Shown here piece after piece: positions 42,479 through 54,060 of a stretch of 64,000 nucleotides of DNA. The notes beneath the pieces were generated by a model. It was not told where the DNA came from. It made no database searches and saw only the letters and a program-made list of their open reading frames with translations. The translations under genes and the position numbers were made by a program. Source of the stretch: Amoebidium appalachense (taxonomy: Eukaryota > Ichthyosporea); the NCBI GenBank assembly GCA_963693365.1, contig CAVNZM010000017.1:3534001-3598000 (forward strand), written 5' to 3'. Numbering within the stretch: position 1 is the first letter of the stretch; every line of letters begins with the position of its first letter.

Positions 42479-42744
42479 TGCAAATACACGTAGACACACG
42501 GGGGGAGGGGGAGGGGGGGGGGAGACCGAGGAGGAGTGTGAACGTAGTCGTAGGAATTTAATTTATTATCATAGGTGTCTTCGGAGGTATCAAGCTTATG
42601 GTGTAGATTAATTTATTATTTTCTTCGTAATTTATTTAATTTAATTTTTTTTGGGAGACTGATTAGACTATGTCTTTTTAGGGGGTGTTAGGTGTAATGT
42701 GACCGAGGTGGGACTCAGCTTTTCCGGGGGCCGGGGGGGGGAGT
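42479..42744 (+). other. Y1 3' untranslated region with polypurine tract
   Basis: G-rich (42500-42522) and AT-rich stretches end in CCGGGGGCCGGGGGGGGGAGT directly before the LTR, a good polypurine tract for plus-strand priming. The Y2 copy has the same arrangement at 56775-56799. Confidence 0.65.
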
Positions 42745-43390
42745 TGACATATACTAATCCGTCTCAGCAGATCAGCCTAAGTCTACGATCAAGATCGGGG
42801 GGGGGGGGGGGGGGTGGCCCGGGTCCACAGATCATCAAGATCAAGTCCGGGGCCTCAAGATAGCTGTACAGCTGCGAGCATCTTGCCTCTGCCGGCGCAG
42901 GCAGGTCCACGTCAGCTGGAGCAGCCGACCAATAGAATTAGAATCAGTGTGTAGGATAGATCATAGGAGGACTTTGGAATGTGATAAGTTCGGGCAGAAG
43001 CCCTTGTAAATATTGGCAAGTTTTGATAGCGTATGCTGCCAAACGTATTTATATATTTCGATGTATAGGTAGGAGTAGAGGAGGGGGGGGGGGAGGGGGG
43101 GGGGGGAGATAGAATGAAATGTAGATTTAGACTCTCCGGTGCCACTAGGGGAAGGGAGAGGGGTGAGACTTAGATAATTATATTAGTGTGAGCCGATCGA
43201 CTTAGCTCGTGCAGGCGCACGATAGAGTTAGATCGGAATGTATGGAATGTGGCATCGTAGGGGGCCAGGTGATGATGATCTCGTAGGGCACGGCCTTGAT
43301 GGCCTCAGTTGTGACTTAGCTGGATTCCGTACGAATCTCAGTCTTGCCCGAAGGCCGCGTCTCTTAGTACACGCACATAAGGATACGACA
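42745..43390 (+). mobile_element. Y1: 3' LTR
   Basis: 646 bp, TGACATAT to GGATACGACA. Compared with the other copies it lacks about 80 bases after TTGCCCGAAG, the part with AATAAA and GTGTGTACACTTAG. The G tract is at about 42798-42814. Confidence 0.88.
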
Positions 43391-45416
43391 CCGATGTACA
43401 AGAACTTCAAAGTCGTCGCGGCCTATAGTAAAAACCCAACTTCTCATTAAATTAAGTCTAAGCTATTTAAAAGCTTTGAACAAACAAACGGTACCGTCAC
43501 GGAAAAAGCTTCAATAAAGAGTGATTTTGGCACCTGGGTTGGGGGGTTTCTGATTAGTGGTTTCCGAAATATTAGCGAAAAACAGAAGTGGATAGGGGTC
43601 GTTTATACAGTATTAGCACGCACACCATGAACTTACTTGTACATTACCCAACCTTAAAAGACGTCTCCGACCTTTAAGCCAAATTCCGGAATTTGACCAG
43701 CTGGGGCCCGTATTTCAGTGCCCGAAAAAACCATCTTTAACACACATACATAAATCAAGGCTCAAAAATATTTGCTGTATACATGTACTGATGATAAAAA
43801 ACCTAATCAAGTAAAATGTATGGGTTTTATTATTAAAAATTCCAAACAACTGTCCCAGAAGGCACCCGCGACGTACGTGCGTGACTCGGAAGCGTACGTG
43901 TCGGGGCGCTAAATTGCGGAACAGAATATGCGATTATCCGACGGTTTCGTGAGCAAACCACAAAAAAATGGGTGCAGCAGTCACTATTTCGGTATAAATG
44001 TTCATAAAGTTTACAACCAACAATGGAACGCTCGTTTAATGAGCAAATTCGACAAGAACTTTAAAACCGATTCCGGTGATGATTGGCCATTAGCGTCCCC
44101 ATTTTTTACCGAAAAGCGTTTACCAATCGTTAGAGGTGCCAGTGCACAGGGGATACATCACCGGCTGGCTCTTAAAGGGCTAATTAAATCGAATCAAAAC
44201 ACAGGAAAACAAAATATGGAATGCATTTTTGTGCACCCCCTTGACCCCGGGTTGTGGACCCCCTTGGCCCCGTTTATTTTTTTCTTTTGACTTCAAAGTA
44301 AACACCATATAGACCTGACCGCGGCGGCTGGCGGCTCAGATCGACCGAATAAAATGAATCATAGCGATCATAGGAAAGACATATGAAATTGACCCTTTTT
44401 TTTAGATTATTAGCTTTTATTGCCGCCAGAACCCATTATATGCTTAGTACGAAATACGCAGCAGGTAAAAACGCTTATTTTGATACCTTCATATACTGAG
44501 CGCAAGGCGAAGCCGCAAACTTTCGTATACTTGAACGGTGATGCACAGCCCCTGTATAGTAGCGAAAATTTGAAAGTTTGAGTTTCATATCAGTATTGAC
44601 CAATCAAATAGCTTAGCTCAAATTCATAGTGTCCCCCCAATGCGTCGACCGCCGCTGATCAAACTGGCCCGAGAGGAGGCCGCTGGCGGCAGCCTGGCGT
44701 ACTACAAAACCAAGTCTTACTTAGACAAAAATAATGGTTTTTCTTCGCGCTAAGGACCAATTAGTATAAAAAAAAACGTCGTTTCCTTGTCGACGTTTAG
44801 AGCTCAGCCTTGTTAGGCTTATACTAGGTTATAAGGGCTGATATTTATGGATGAAAGTGGATCCGGGCCCATTTGCTATATCAAGAACGCTACATTTAAT
44901 TCCGCGATGTGGCTCACATTCAGGTCTATACATGTACACGACCTGGTGGTTGCCAGTGCGACACTGCCTTCCAGTAGCTTCTACTGGCTATCATGGAGGG
45001 GCGTTGCTAGGCTCGCTCCCGGACCTCGCGCTCGCCTGGGGTCGCCCCCCGCGGGCTCCCCGGGAAAGTTCTCGCATTATCTGGACACATTCCAAGACCT
45101 AAAATGGAAAAACTTGTCCTCCAATCATGTCCTGACTCAATCTTACACGTGCACCTCAAACAATAACACGGTCGCCATTTGAATCTCCCGCCAACCGCGA
45201 TGCAAACCTGGCTGGTAAGGCAGGCGCACCGCCAGATCTATTCGAATCTATTCGCCAATCATAGGCCACGAGATCTATTCGAATTTATTCGCCAATCATA
45301 AGCTTGCATTAAAAGTTAAATCCCACAGGGCACCGAATCGCGGAACGGATTCAAAAGCAATCCGGTTCCAAGAATCGGACTGATCTGGCCCAATCAATAG
45401 GTTCGAAACAAGCGAA
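43391..45416. other. Unique DNA between Y1 3' LTR and X 3' LTR
   Basis: About 2 kb of mostly AT-rich DNA not matching any element in the window; probably the pre-insertion host sequence. The 120-codon frame at 43928-44290 and the 111-codon frame at 44847-45182 show no family features. A 37-bp direct repeat pair (AGATCTATTCGAATCTATTC type) lies at 45234-45305. Confidence 0.5.
45234..45305. repeat. Two tandem copies of a 37-bp unit
   Basis: Starts at 45234 and 45271. Each contains AGATCTATTCGAAT, ATTCGCCAATCATA. The ATTCG core inside also equals the X target duplication, probably by chance. Confidence 0.8.
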
Positions 45417-45618
45417 TGTAACAACGTAATGAACGGGATGGCCCCGACACCTGGGACACGAGTTTGGTTTGTGTTTGTGTGAAGGAAAAAACTGAAGCTC
45501 CTGGCTCCGGCCCCCCCTTTTATACTGCCGTCTTTATTGTGACGGGGGGGCTCTACGTTTCGGGGGGGTTCTTCACATATAGGGTTGCTAGGGGTGGTCG
45601 TCGGTCTTCTACGTCACA
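45417..45618 (-). mobile_element. X: 3' LTR
   Basis: 202-bp reverse complement of the X 5' LTR (37158-37356) with few differences. The flank at 45413-45417 reads CGAAT, the complement of ATTCG next to the 5' LTR. Confidence 0.85.
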
Positions 45619-45904
45619 TGGCTAACCAGCGAGAGAAGGATAGTGTGCGTCCTCGCACATGAGGCTAAGGCATGGCTGTATAGTGTGGGTGCGTGCAGCA
45701 AGTTGACGTAAGGGTGTGGAGAGCGGGCGTTAGGTGTATATGCTAGGGGCTGGGTAAACCTCCAAACCATACCCCTGACCGCACGTAGGTGGGCTGCAGT
45801 GCCTCGGAGGATGTCCTCACGTGGGTACAAAGAAAAACAGCACAAGTGGATGCAAGCGAGCAGGACAATTCGCAAAAATAAAAAATAAAAAAATAAAAAA
45901 GGTG

Positions 45905-45905
45905 T

Positions 45906-45979
<74 letters not shown>

Positions 45980-46041
45980 TGTGCGTGCGTGCGTGGCAGT
46001 CTGTGTGTGTGTGTGTGGGGGGGGGGGGGATTTTTTTTTTT

Positions 46042-46097
<56 letters not shown>

Positions 46098-46126
46098 GCA
46101 GTCTGTGTGTGTGTGGGGGGGGGGGG

Positions 46127-46220
<94 letters not shown>
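45905..46220. repeat. (TG)n microsatellite with G and T runs inside X
   Basis: TG arrays at 45905-45977, 46046-46087 and 46129-46219, separated by GGCAGTCTGTGTG-type spacers, G runs (46017-46029, 46116-46128) and a T run (46031-46046). The GCAGTCTGTGTGTG spacer is repeated, so a composite unit was duplicated. Frames here are low-complexity. Confidence 0.92.
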
Positions 46221-46685
46221 TGGTGTTGGTCACGAGGTGGTGGTGGGGGGGAGGGGGAGGGGGGGTTAGGGAGGCGGGGCGGGGAGGTTCTTGAAGTAGG
46301 AGATGTATGCCAGGGAGGCAGTGATGTGGGGTACTGTCCAGGACCACGAGATGAATCCGTTTGGCCACTGGCAGAGGACTTGGTGTCCCCCACCATCATA
46401 CATACCTATGGGTCAGTATACGTGCAGGTAGGATGTGGGGTTGGAGTATAGGTTGGCTGTGCAGGGGTGGTGGGGTGGTTGTTGTGTCTGGGGGTGCGGG
46501 GGGAAGGGTACTAGTAGGTGTAGAAGGTACGGTGGGGATGGTAGATTGAAGGGGCTTCTTTGAGGGGGGGGGGGAAGACGGGGGTTTGGTGGCTGTCCGT
46601 TTGCTTGAGGGGGTTGGGGGGGATGCAACATCAGACAGGTGTAAAGTGTTGGGTGGCGGAGGGTGGTTGGTGAGAGTGGGTGTTG

Positions 46686-47230
46686 TTAAAGGTGTCTGGG
46701 ATGGGAGGGTGGGGGTAGTGGTGGTGGTTGTTGGGGGGGTAGTGGTGGTGGTTGCTGGGGGGGTTGGTGCAGGTGGGGGAGCGGGGGGGCTTGGGGAGTT
46801 GGTGAGAGGGGACGTGGGTGGGGTATGGGGGGAAGGCTGTCAGGCAGGTCTAAGGGGTCTAGGGGTTGTGCAAAAGCAGCCTGGTCTTCGGCAGAAGCAC
46901 TGGGGGGAAGGGGGTTTAAGGGGGGTGCAGTGCGTAGGGTGATGGGGTCTAGGATGGTGTAAGGGGCAATGCGGTTGTAGTGGACAGCATGCTTGAGTAG
47001 ACGACCATTAGTGTTTACCAGGATGTAGGTATGGGCCGAATTCTGCTTGCAGTCGCGGTAGGGTCCAACCCACTGTGGGGTTAGTTTCTTTGCACGTCCT
47101 GTGGTGGTGTTAGGGGCATAGACCCTGACCAACCGGCCTGGCGGCCATACACGGACATTCTGGGTTTTGTAGTTAGCAGCCGAGCGCATGCGTGCGAGAG
47201 CAATGGCTGTGCGGGCGAGGTCACGAGCCT
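46686..47230 (-). pseudogene. X integrase C-terminal region
   Basis: The frame 47189-46686 has VRVWPPGRLVRVYAP, KKLTPQWVGPYRD and HYNRIAPY, the GPY-type C-terminal domain that follows gypsy integrase cores, then a long Pro/Leu-rich tail of low complexity. It is out of frame with the core upstream. No chromodomain seen. Confidence 0.75.
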
Positions 47231-48410
47231 CACGTAAGCACAGGATGAGTGAGCGTGCGTAGTCTGAGGGGGTGTATGATCATGGGTTGGGGGGTCGAGG
47301 TGCATGTCTGGGGGAGGCGGGGTTCATAGCCTTTGTTGAGGAAGAACGGGGAATCCAGGCCGCTATCATAAAGGGCTACACGGAGAACGAAGCATGTGAG
47401 GGGGAGGTGTAGATCCCAATCCTGATGGTGTGTGGAGGTGTAGTTGCGGAGGATGTGTACGATGTCTTTGTTTGCACGCTCTACGAGGCCAGCTGACTGG
47501 TGGGTGTGGGGGGAGGAGACGAGGTGTTTGATGCCTAACAGGTAACACAGCTCAAAGAGAACAGCACTCATGAGGGTGGACTCGGCATCGGGCGCAGTGT
47601 GGGTGGCAAAGCCGTGATGGGCAAACACACGATTAACGATTGCATCAGCTATGGTGCGCGTGGTTTTATCCCTAAGCGGGAACGCCTCTACCCAGTGCGT
47701 GAAATTGCAAATGACCACCAGAATATGTCTATGACCATTGAAGGTAACGGGGAGGTCAACATTGAGGTCGAGCGTGATGTCTTGCCACGGTTGGGAAGGG
47801 ATGGAAGGGGTGGGAGGTGCACGTGGGAGGGTAGGGGGGGCTTTGAACTTTTGGCATTGAGTGCATGCAGACACCCAGTGATACACATCGGAGTACATGT
47901 TGGGCCACCAATACCTTTCACGGATGAGCTGATAGGTCTTGGCGGTGCCGAGGTGGCCCGCAAACACGCTGTTGTGGCAAGCACCCAGCACTTGCTGCTT
48001 CACGCCGGAAGGAATGCAGATAGTGTATGTGTCCCTTGTACGGATGCCTTGGCGTGTGGGAACCTGTTATAAATGTGGTAAAGGGTGCCATTGTGCATGC
48101 GGAAGGAATCCTTCTCTAAAAGGATGCGGCGGGCGAGAGTATCGTTGTTAGGGAGGGTGTTGGTTTCCAGAAAGGTGATGATGGGAGAGAGGTCTGGATC
48201 GAGGCGTTGTTGTTGTGTTATTTCAGTGGGGTTGAGGGGGATGATTTGAGGGAGGAAGCTGTAGTAGGGACGGAGGTAGTCGGTGTTGGAGGGGAGGGGT
48301 GTGTGGCCCGGGAGGTTGGGTGTGAAGGGGGTTGTAGGGAGGGTCATAACAGGGGCTGATGGGAGGAGGGTTGTGGGAGCGGGGGAGGGGGGGGGAGCAG
48401 GGGCTGACAT
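47230..48410 (-). pseudogene. X integrase
   Basis: The zinc finger reads CHNSVFAGHLGTAKTYQLI, YWWPNMYSDV and CTQCQKFK. In the core, the first Asp is in DITLDLNVDLP, the second in the APDAEST region, and the Glu in SAGLVERANKDIVHIL. The region after is GLDSPFFLNKGYEPRLP. The upstream 48410-48000 frame (linker from RNase H) is offset by a frameshift near 48000. Core otherwise open for 257 codons. Confidence 0.85.
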
Positions 48411-48692
48411 GGGGGGAGAAAGGGTGAGATAAGACAGTGTAAAGTTACTTTAGACCTGGGAGGCGACACAGTATGAGGGTGGGTGGAGGTATGAGCATAT
48501 GTGGTCGTCTGAGGGGGAATGTTATAGCTTATTGTGGGTGAGTAGGCTGGGCCCCCCACATTCCTGGATGGGAATGATGGGGGTCGGGGGGAGCTGTGGC
48601 ATGGGGAGAGGGAAGGCGGTAGCTACTAAGGGGGTGCCCGCAGCTGGAGGGGTAACTAGGCGGGGATCAGAGGTATATGGGATGGGGTGATA

Positions 48693-50265
48693 TCAGGAAA
48701 GCATATCGGCAAGTGTGTGCTGGAGGCCAGGGCGGTGTTGGATATCGAAATCATATTCCTGTAGGATTAGGGCCCACCGCTCTAGTCGACCGTTTGGTTT
48801 GTTTTTGGTGAGGATGGCTTTGAGGGCTGAATGATCGGTGACTAGGGTGAACCGGCGACCCCAGAGGTAGGGGCGGTGGTGTTGTACAGCCCATACCATG
48901 GCTAGCCCTTCTAGATCGGTGATGCAATAGCGTTTTTGTTCTTTGTTAAGAGCGCGACTAGCGTACGAGATGATGACTTCCTGCCCATCTTGTATTTGTT
49001 TGAGTACAGCCCCTAGTCCATCTACGCTTGCGTCCGTTTTGAGGATAAAAGGCTGAGAGAAGTCGGGGTGGGCGAGGATAGGCTGTGAAACTAGTCGATC
49101 GCGGAGATATTCGAATGCTGTCTGGCGGCGGGGGTCCAATCGTAACGTGAGCCAACGAGGGTGAGGTCGCGCAAAGGCTTAGCAATAACCGTAAAATTGC
49201 GAACGAATTTGCGATAATATCCCACGATGCCTAAAAATGATTGGACCTCTTTGACTGTGTGTGGGGCCGGCCAGTTCTTGATGGCCTCTACTTTTGAGGT
49301 GTCGGGTTGAATACCTGCTTCGGAGACTTTGTGGCCTAAAAACTTAATCTCCAGCTGGGAAAAATGAGATTTTTCGAGATTGAGAACACAGCCGTGTTGA
49401 TTGAAGCGCGCAAACTCTTTATCTAGGTGGATGAGGTGGTCGTCCCAAGTCCGCGAAAAGATGAGGCAATCATCTAGGTAGCAAAGCACAAAATCCCAAG
49501 TGAAGCCCTGCATTACGAGAGACATAGCGCGTTGGAAGGTAGCGGGACCGTTTGTGACACCCATGGGCATGCAGAGCCATTCGTATAACCCAGACCAAGT
49601 GTTGAATGCTGTTTTTTGAATATCTTCTTCGGCCATAGGGATTTGGAAAAATCCGAAAGAGAGGTCGACCGCGGAGAAATATTTCGCCTTGTAGAGAGCA
49701 TTAAAACAGTCGTCAATGTGGGGTAGAGGGTAGACGTGACGTCACGCTCAGTGATTTGGTTGAGTTTTCTGTAGTCACATGTTATGCGCACGCTACCGTT
49801 GGGTTTTTTGACTAACACCACACGCGAGGAGGCCCACGGGCCTATTCCGGGTCTAATTGCGCAAATGTCTAACAGCTTTTTTACCTCGGTTTCTGTAAGA
49901 TCGCGTTCAGTGGGGCCTTGCCTGCCAGGATAGTGAAAGATTGGCTGGGCATTACCGGTGTTAATGCGGTGTACTATACCTAGGTTATGCATGCTGCCGG
50001 CAATTAGCTCTGTGCGTGGACGGTGTTTAAAGAGGAGGTCTATTAGGGACTGTTTTTGTAGTGGGGTGAGGTGGGCATACTGCGAGGTCGACTTGATATC
50101 TGCTATTTTCTTGTTAAGGATATCTTCTGGCCAACCGTTCGCACATTCTAGCATGTCATCATCTTGGGAGTGGACATGGAGGGGGGAGGGAGACGAAGGG
50201 GGTGGGAGGGGTTGTTGGTCTGATGATGGGGGTTGGGGGTTCGAGTTGGTTAGTGGGTTAGGCAT
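48693..50265 (-). pseudogene. X reverse transcriptase-RNase H
   Basis: Starts with a Pro-rich linker, then RPRTELIAGSMHNLGIVHRI, ASSRVVLVKKPNGS and RITCDYRKLNQITERDV. A short duplication at about 49735-49745 (GACGTGACGTCACG) shifts the frame. RT continues with FSAVDLSFGFFQIPM, YEWLCMPMGVTNGPATFQRA and the catalytic YLDDCLIFS box, thumb FLGHKVSEAGIQPD and SFLGIVGYYRKF. RNase H follows after another shift: KTDASVDGLGAVL, DLEGLAMVWAV, LVTDHSALKAI, and ends LADMLS. Two frameshifts. Confidence 0.9.
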
Positions 50266-50280
50266 TTTCGATTCCCAGTT

Positions 50281-50288
50281 AGTAGATC
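50281..50288. other. Right inversion breakpoint: X polyprotein meets truncated P3
   Basis: X sequence (TTAGTAGAT) joins CCGGTGCCTGTGG, which is about 50 bases into the P-family B2. The outer half of B2 and all Y2 sequence between its 5' LTR and P3 are missing, so deletion accompanied the break. Confidence 0.7.
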
Positions 50289-50917
50289 CGGTGCCTGTGG
50301 ATCAATCTCACAAGCAGGCACAGGTGTGCTCCACAGGAGCAATGAAAAGAATGACAAATGTCATACAGAAACATGCTCAAAAAACGTAGCCTAGTGCCTA
50401 AATAGGCAAAGGGTGTGGTGGGTGGGCAAAAACTTAGCTAAAAAATTGGGCCTAAAGAGACCTAAACGCGCTCAGTAACGCCGCAACTGACCTTCCTGGG
50501 GCCGCGCAAGCTCATTATATAGCGCGGCCCACTTGCCAATGGAAATATGAAGAAATGACTTAAAACCTATCAAATCCATGAAATCTACCAAAATGGAATT
50601 TTTGCTGCACATCAACCAATGAAATTTTTTTACAAGTGGCTAAAACCCCTAGATCACAAAGACCAAATCAATTGCCGCCCATTTCGGACTAGATATAACT
50701 CAAACTCATCAATATATCCATATGGCATATCCCACAGAACATAAAAACAGCTTAAATAAAAATGCTAGCAGCCTGAAACTTTGCACACACATCAAACACA
50801 CCAAGGCCTACACCATGCTACTACTACGAATTTTACAGCACACCCGCAACACACAAATTCACTCCAACGGGGCTATCTAATTCTCCTGCAAAGAAAACAC
50901 GTTTACAAACTAAATTT

Positions 50918-51012
50918 TCTTATGCCAACGTCGTCTTTACCAGCCCCAGCAAGGGGATACATGAGCCGGTGCCTGTGGATTAATCTCACAAGCAGGCACA
51001 GGTGTGCTCCAC
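50918..51012 (-). repeat. P3 repeat B1
   Basis: 95 bp, same boundaries as in P1 and P2. The neighbouring A2 spans 50427-50917 and the truncated B2 50288-50334. Confidence 0.88.
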
Positions 51013-51018
51013 CACTCC

Positions 51019-52100
51019 CTACCTGGCACGGGAAGGAACGAACCATGCCGTGGGTGACTGACGCAGCGCTGCAGCCCGGGCAAGGAGCGACGCAGGCACG
51101 CAAATAGAAAGAACAAGACACTGGCCGGCCTGCACATACCGGCGGAGGGAGGCATGCGATCTCCATCGACCACGCAGAGCAATCGTCTCTACTGAAACAC
51201 CCCTAACGTAGTCTCTCGAGGCACCACCATGGCGAAGACTGTGAAGATGGAACCCATACTCGTTGAGGCCGAGGGAGTCACATGCCGCTTGGAACTTGGC
51301 ACGCAGAAAACATCAAAAGAGAAAGGAAACAGCTGCGCAGAAGGGGGGGCACCACGGAACCAGAAAGACAGGATGGCCAACAGGGACGGATTGGTGATGG
51401 GGACAAACTGATTTGGACCGGTCTTGGTGTCGGCCAGGCGGATGCCGCCTGTACCGGGTGGCATGTCGTGGGGAACGGGGTCGTCGGGCAAAATGAGATC
51501 CGCACGGGTGAGCATAAGCAGCTCACTGACACGAAAATAACACTCAAATCCAAGCAAAACAGCATTACCAAACAAGGGGCCAATTTTGGAATACAAATGA
51601 TGGCCAATGACGAGGACCAATGAAAACGGAAGCGGGGGCGTGGTCTTTGCTGGAACAAGCCGGTTCCAGCCCTGAAGGCTCCGTTGGGCGGCCTGCAGTT
51701 GTGGACCCAGGCGTGGCATGAAATGCTTGATGCCGGCAGCTGTGTTGACACAGCGCTGACGCTGGCCACGCGATGGATCAATGGCATAACGCTCCTCAAA
51801 ATACTCCAGCAGGAGGTCGTCCAGTTCGGCGGGGGATTTGGTGTCGGTGCCAGGGGGCAACCAATCCAGGAACTCAACAACAGCATCCCGGTAGGCCTTG
51901 AGGGTTGGGGGCTTTATGGCCTGGTCAGCCAGAAAACCGCGAGGGACCATCTGCAGGATTGTGGGCTGACGGCAGCCACACACAATACAAACGAATGTCG
52001 AGGGCAAGCGTGTAGGCAGCCACCTGGCGGCATACACGGTTAAGGCGTCGGGATGCTGAACGACCCTTAGCAACAGCCCCAAGCAGCGCCATTGAATCAA
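51019..52100 (-). pseudogene. P3 tyrosine recombinase
   Basis: The 303-codon frame (52100-51189) includes KPPTLKAYRDAVVEFLDW and box I ECYFRVSELLMLT. It then passes a seven-G/C run at about 51343-51349 and continues in a frame that misses the C-terminal boxes; the HSLRHGG- and RRYVQAG-type sequences are downstream in another frame. P1 has eight G/C in the same run. Overlaps the RNase H frame by 176 bases. Confidence 0.82.
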
Positions 52101-53979
52101 GGCCCCAAAGGTAGCGGGAGCCCCGGGCAGCCGTAGACCGACCTAATCGACGAAGCCGCAGGAGCAAGGCTTCTCCCTCCAGAATGTTGATGTGGTCGGA
52201 GTGGCGCCAACGATGACTGATGTTGGTGGTCCACCGGCCACCAACAGCTGCCAGGATAGGTGCCGGGGGGGCGGACGGGCTTGGCTCGTGCACAGGACCA
52301 GACAGCTGGCTGTAGTGGCCACGCCGGTTGCAGTGAGGCAGCACTTCGTGGAGAAGCGTTGCTGGAAGCACCCGGGACACCACTGCACCACCCAACAAGG
52401 AAGCACCAGTGCAGAACATGGTGCTAGCAAACCCAGAACGCAAATCATAACGCATCAACGGGGCCAAAGCACACATCGCCTAAAGCTCCCACACGACGAG
52501 CGGGGGAAGGGGCTGATCCCGACCCCCCAGCTGCTCCACAAAACTGTAGACGGCACTCAGAACCGACCAAAGCGGCCGCTGCAGCAGTGCCGCCCACACC
52601 CAACCACCAAGCAACTGCTGCAAACGAAGCTGCATGACGACACCACGACGCAACACGGCCTGGGTTTCCGCCACCAGACGGCACAAGAAAGCGCCAGATG
52701 GGAGCAATATCCCAGAGCGATGCATTTCCAGGCCTAGCAGCACCATAGAGGACGACGAACCAGCAGCCACATCCTTCTTGACATTGGAGGGAAGACCAGC
52801 CGAGCCGGTGACGCCATGATACAATTCACGCTGACGATTGATGGCGGTGGCATCTGTGCCGACCCAGCCACAGTCGTCCACATACAGGGCATGCTGCGTG
52901 GCCTCCACAGGCCGCGGCACTATCGCACAGAGGCGCTCAATGCGGGGCATGCCGGCACGGTCAGCCAACTGCCCATGGACGTCTTGAGCCACAAGCACAG
53001 AATGCACCCAGCCCATGGGCACGGTGTTGAGGGCCGGGTACACAAGCCGGTCGGGCCCAGAAATGCCAACAGCCTCCAAAGACACAGGCGGCAATCCGAA
53101 GTACCGCCGCAGCCATTCCGGGGCAAGAAGACGATGGAACTGGTTGTCCATGTCTGACTTGCCAATATAGAGGCAATCCTCAGGCCCCAGCAACAGATCG
53201 GCAAAATCGGTAGGGTTGGGCAGGTGCACCTTGAGGGCAGGATGATCACGGGCAAAGAACAGGTTGCCACGGCGGCCGTCAAAAATGACGCGGGCTCTGG
53301 TGTCTTTGGGGACCCCAAACAGCCCATTGATGGCCAGTGGTTTTTCCTTCGCCTCGAAATAGTGCACCATGCCGCAGTCTTGAAGCCGAAGAAGCAGGGG
53401 ACCGTATTCCCCACTGGGAACGTGATGCGCCGGTCGGATGCGGCGCAGCTCTGCAGGCGTCGGCGGAACAGGCTTGAGAAGGCCGCCGTCGCAGTTGGCC
53501 AAAAGCGGCTGCAGCATAGGAGACAAAACCTGCAACACGTCCACTGTGGCTCTAACCCCAGGGGGTGGCAAAGCGGCATTTGCCGCCGTGAGAGGTAGCC
53601 ATCCTGTCAATACAGGATAGGCCGCGGGGAACGCAGCCAAGACACTACTCGCAGGCTGAGCGTCGTTGACACCCGCGCGTATAGCATCGTAGCTGGCCCT
53701 AAGGACAAAGGTCCACAGGGCATGGTGGTGACTGTTCACCAACCGAGTCGGGAATGGGCAAGGGCCGCCTGCCCACAGCTCGTTGAGGGCACCAAGACAA
53801 CGGTTAGCCAAGGTAACCCCCTTCAGGCGGTGAGACAGACGTTGCCGACGGCGTTGACTCCGTAGACGGGCTTGTCCAGAACGGACCGGCACAGGAATGG
53901 CCGGAACAGGAAACAAATCAGAGGCGGCAAAGACATGACGTGGCATAGCTGTGGAATCCTTAGAAAAATTGGGGGGCAT
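51925..53979 (-). pseudogene. P3 reverse transcriptase-RNase H with one in-frame TAG
   Basis: 499 codons from MPPNFSKDSTAMPRHVF through the YVDD box, then TAG where P2 has a Gln codon, then 183 codons in the same frame (52476-51925) with the RNase H and the end HNPADGPSRFSG. It shows the full N-terminus in one frame, so it fixes the start of this protein at 53979. RT motifs as in P2 (GKSDMDNQFHRLL, LYVDDCGWVG). Confidence 0.88.
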
Positions 53980-54060
53980 ATTTAATCAAGGGCACGTGGC
54001 AGGAAACCACAAGAAAATATATATTATACAGAACCGCGTGCCGAACCCCCAAAGGGCCGT

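Larger units (their letters stand above)
39019..43390 (+). mobile_element. Y1, 3' part: chromovirus RT-integrase-3' LTR
   Basis: Contains the RT, RNase H, integrase with chromodomain and 3' LTR of a family-Y Ty3/gypsy element. The matching 5' LTR-gag-protease part is on minus at 57515-61944. Target duplication CCGAT lies at 43391-43395 and (as ATCGG) at 61945-61949. A Y2 insertion and a later inversion separate the two halves. Confidence 0.85.
45619..50280 (-). mobile_element. X, 3' part: RT, RNase H, integrase on minus
   Basis: Ty3/gypsy polyprotein region read on minus, with the LTR at its end (45417-45618). The gag half lies on plus at 37158-38939. Between the halves the protease is missing, apparently lost at the inversion breakpoints. 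Confidence 0.85.

Noticed and set aside
43928-44290. 120-codon frame as a host gene
   Set aside because: No recognisable motif and no supporting signals; AT-rich flank makes a chance frame plausible.
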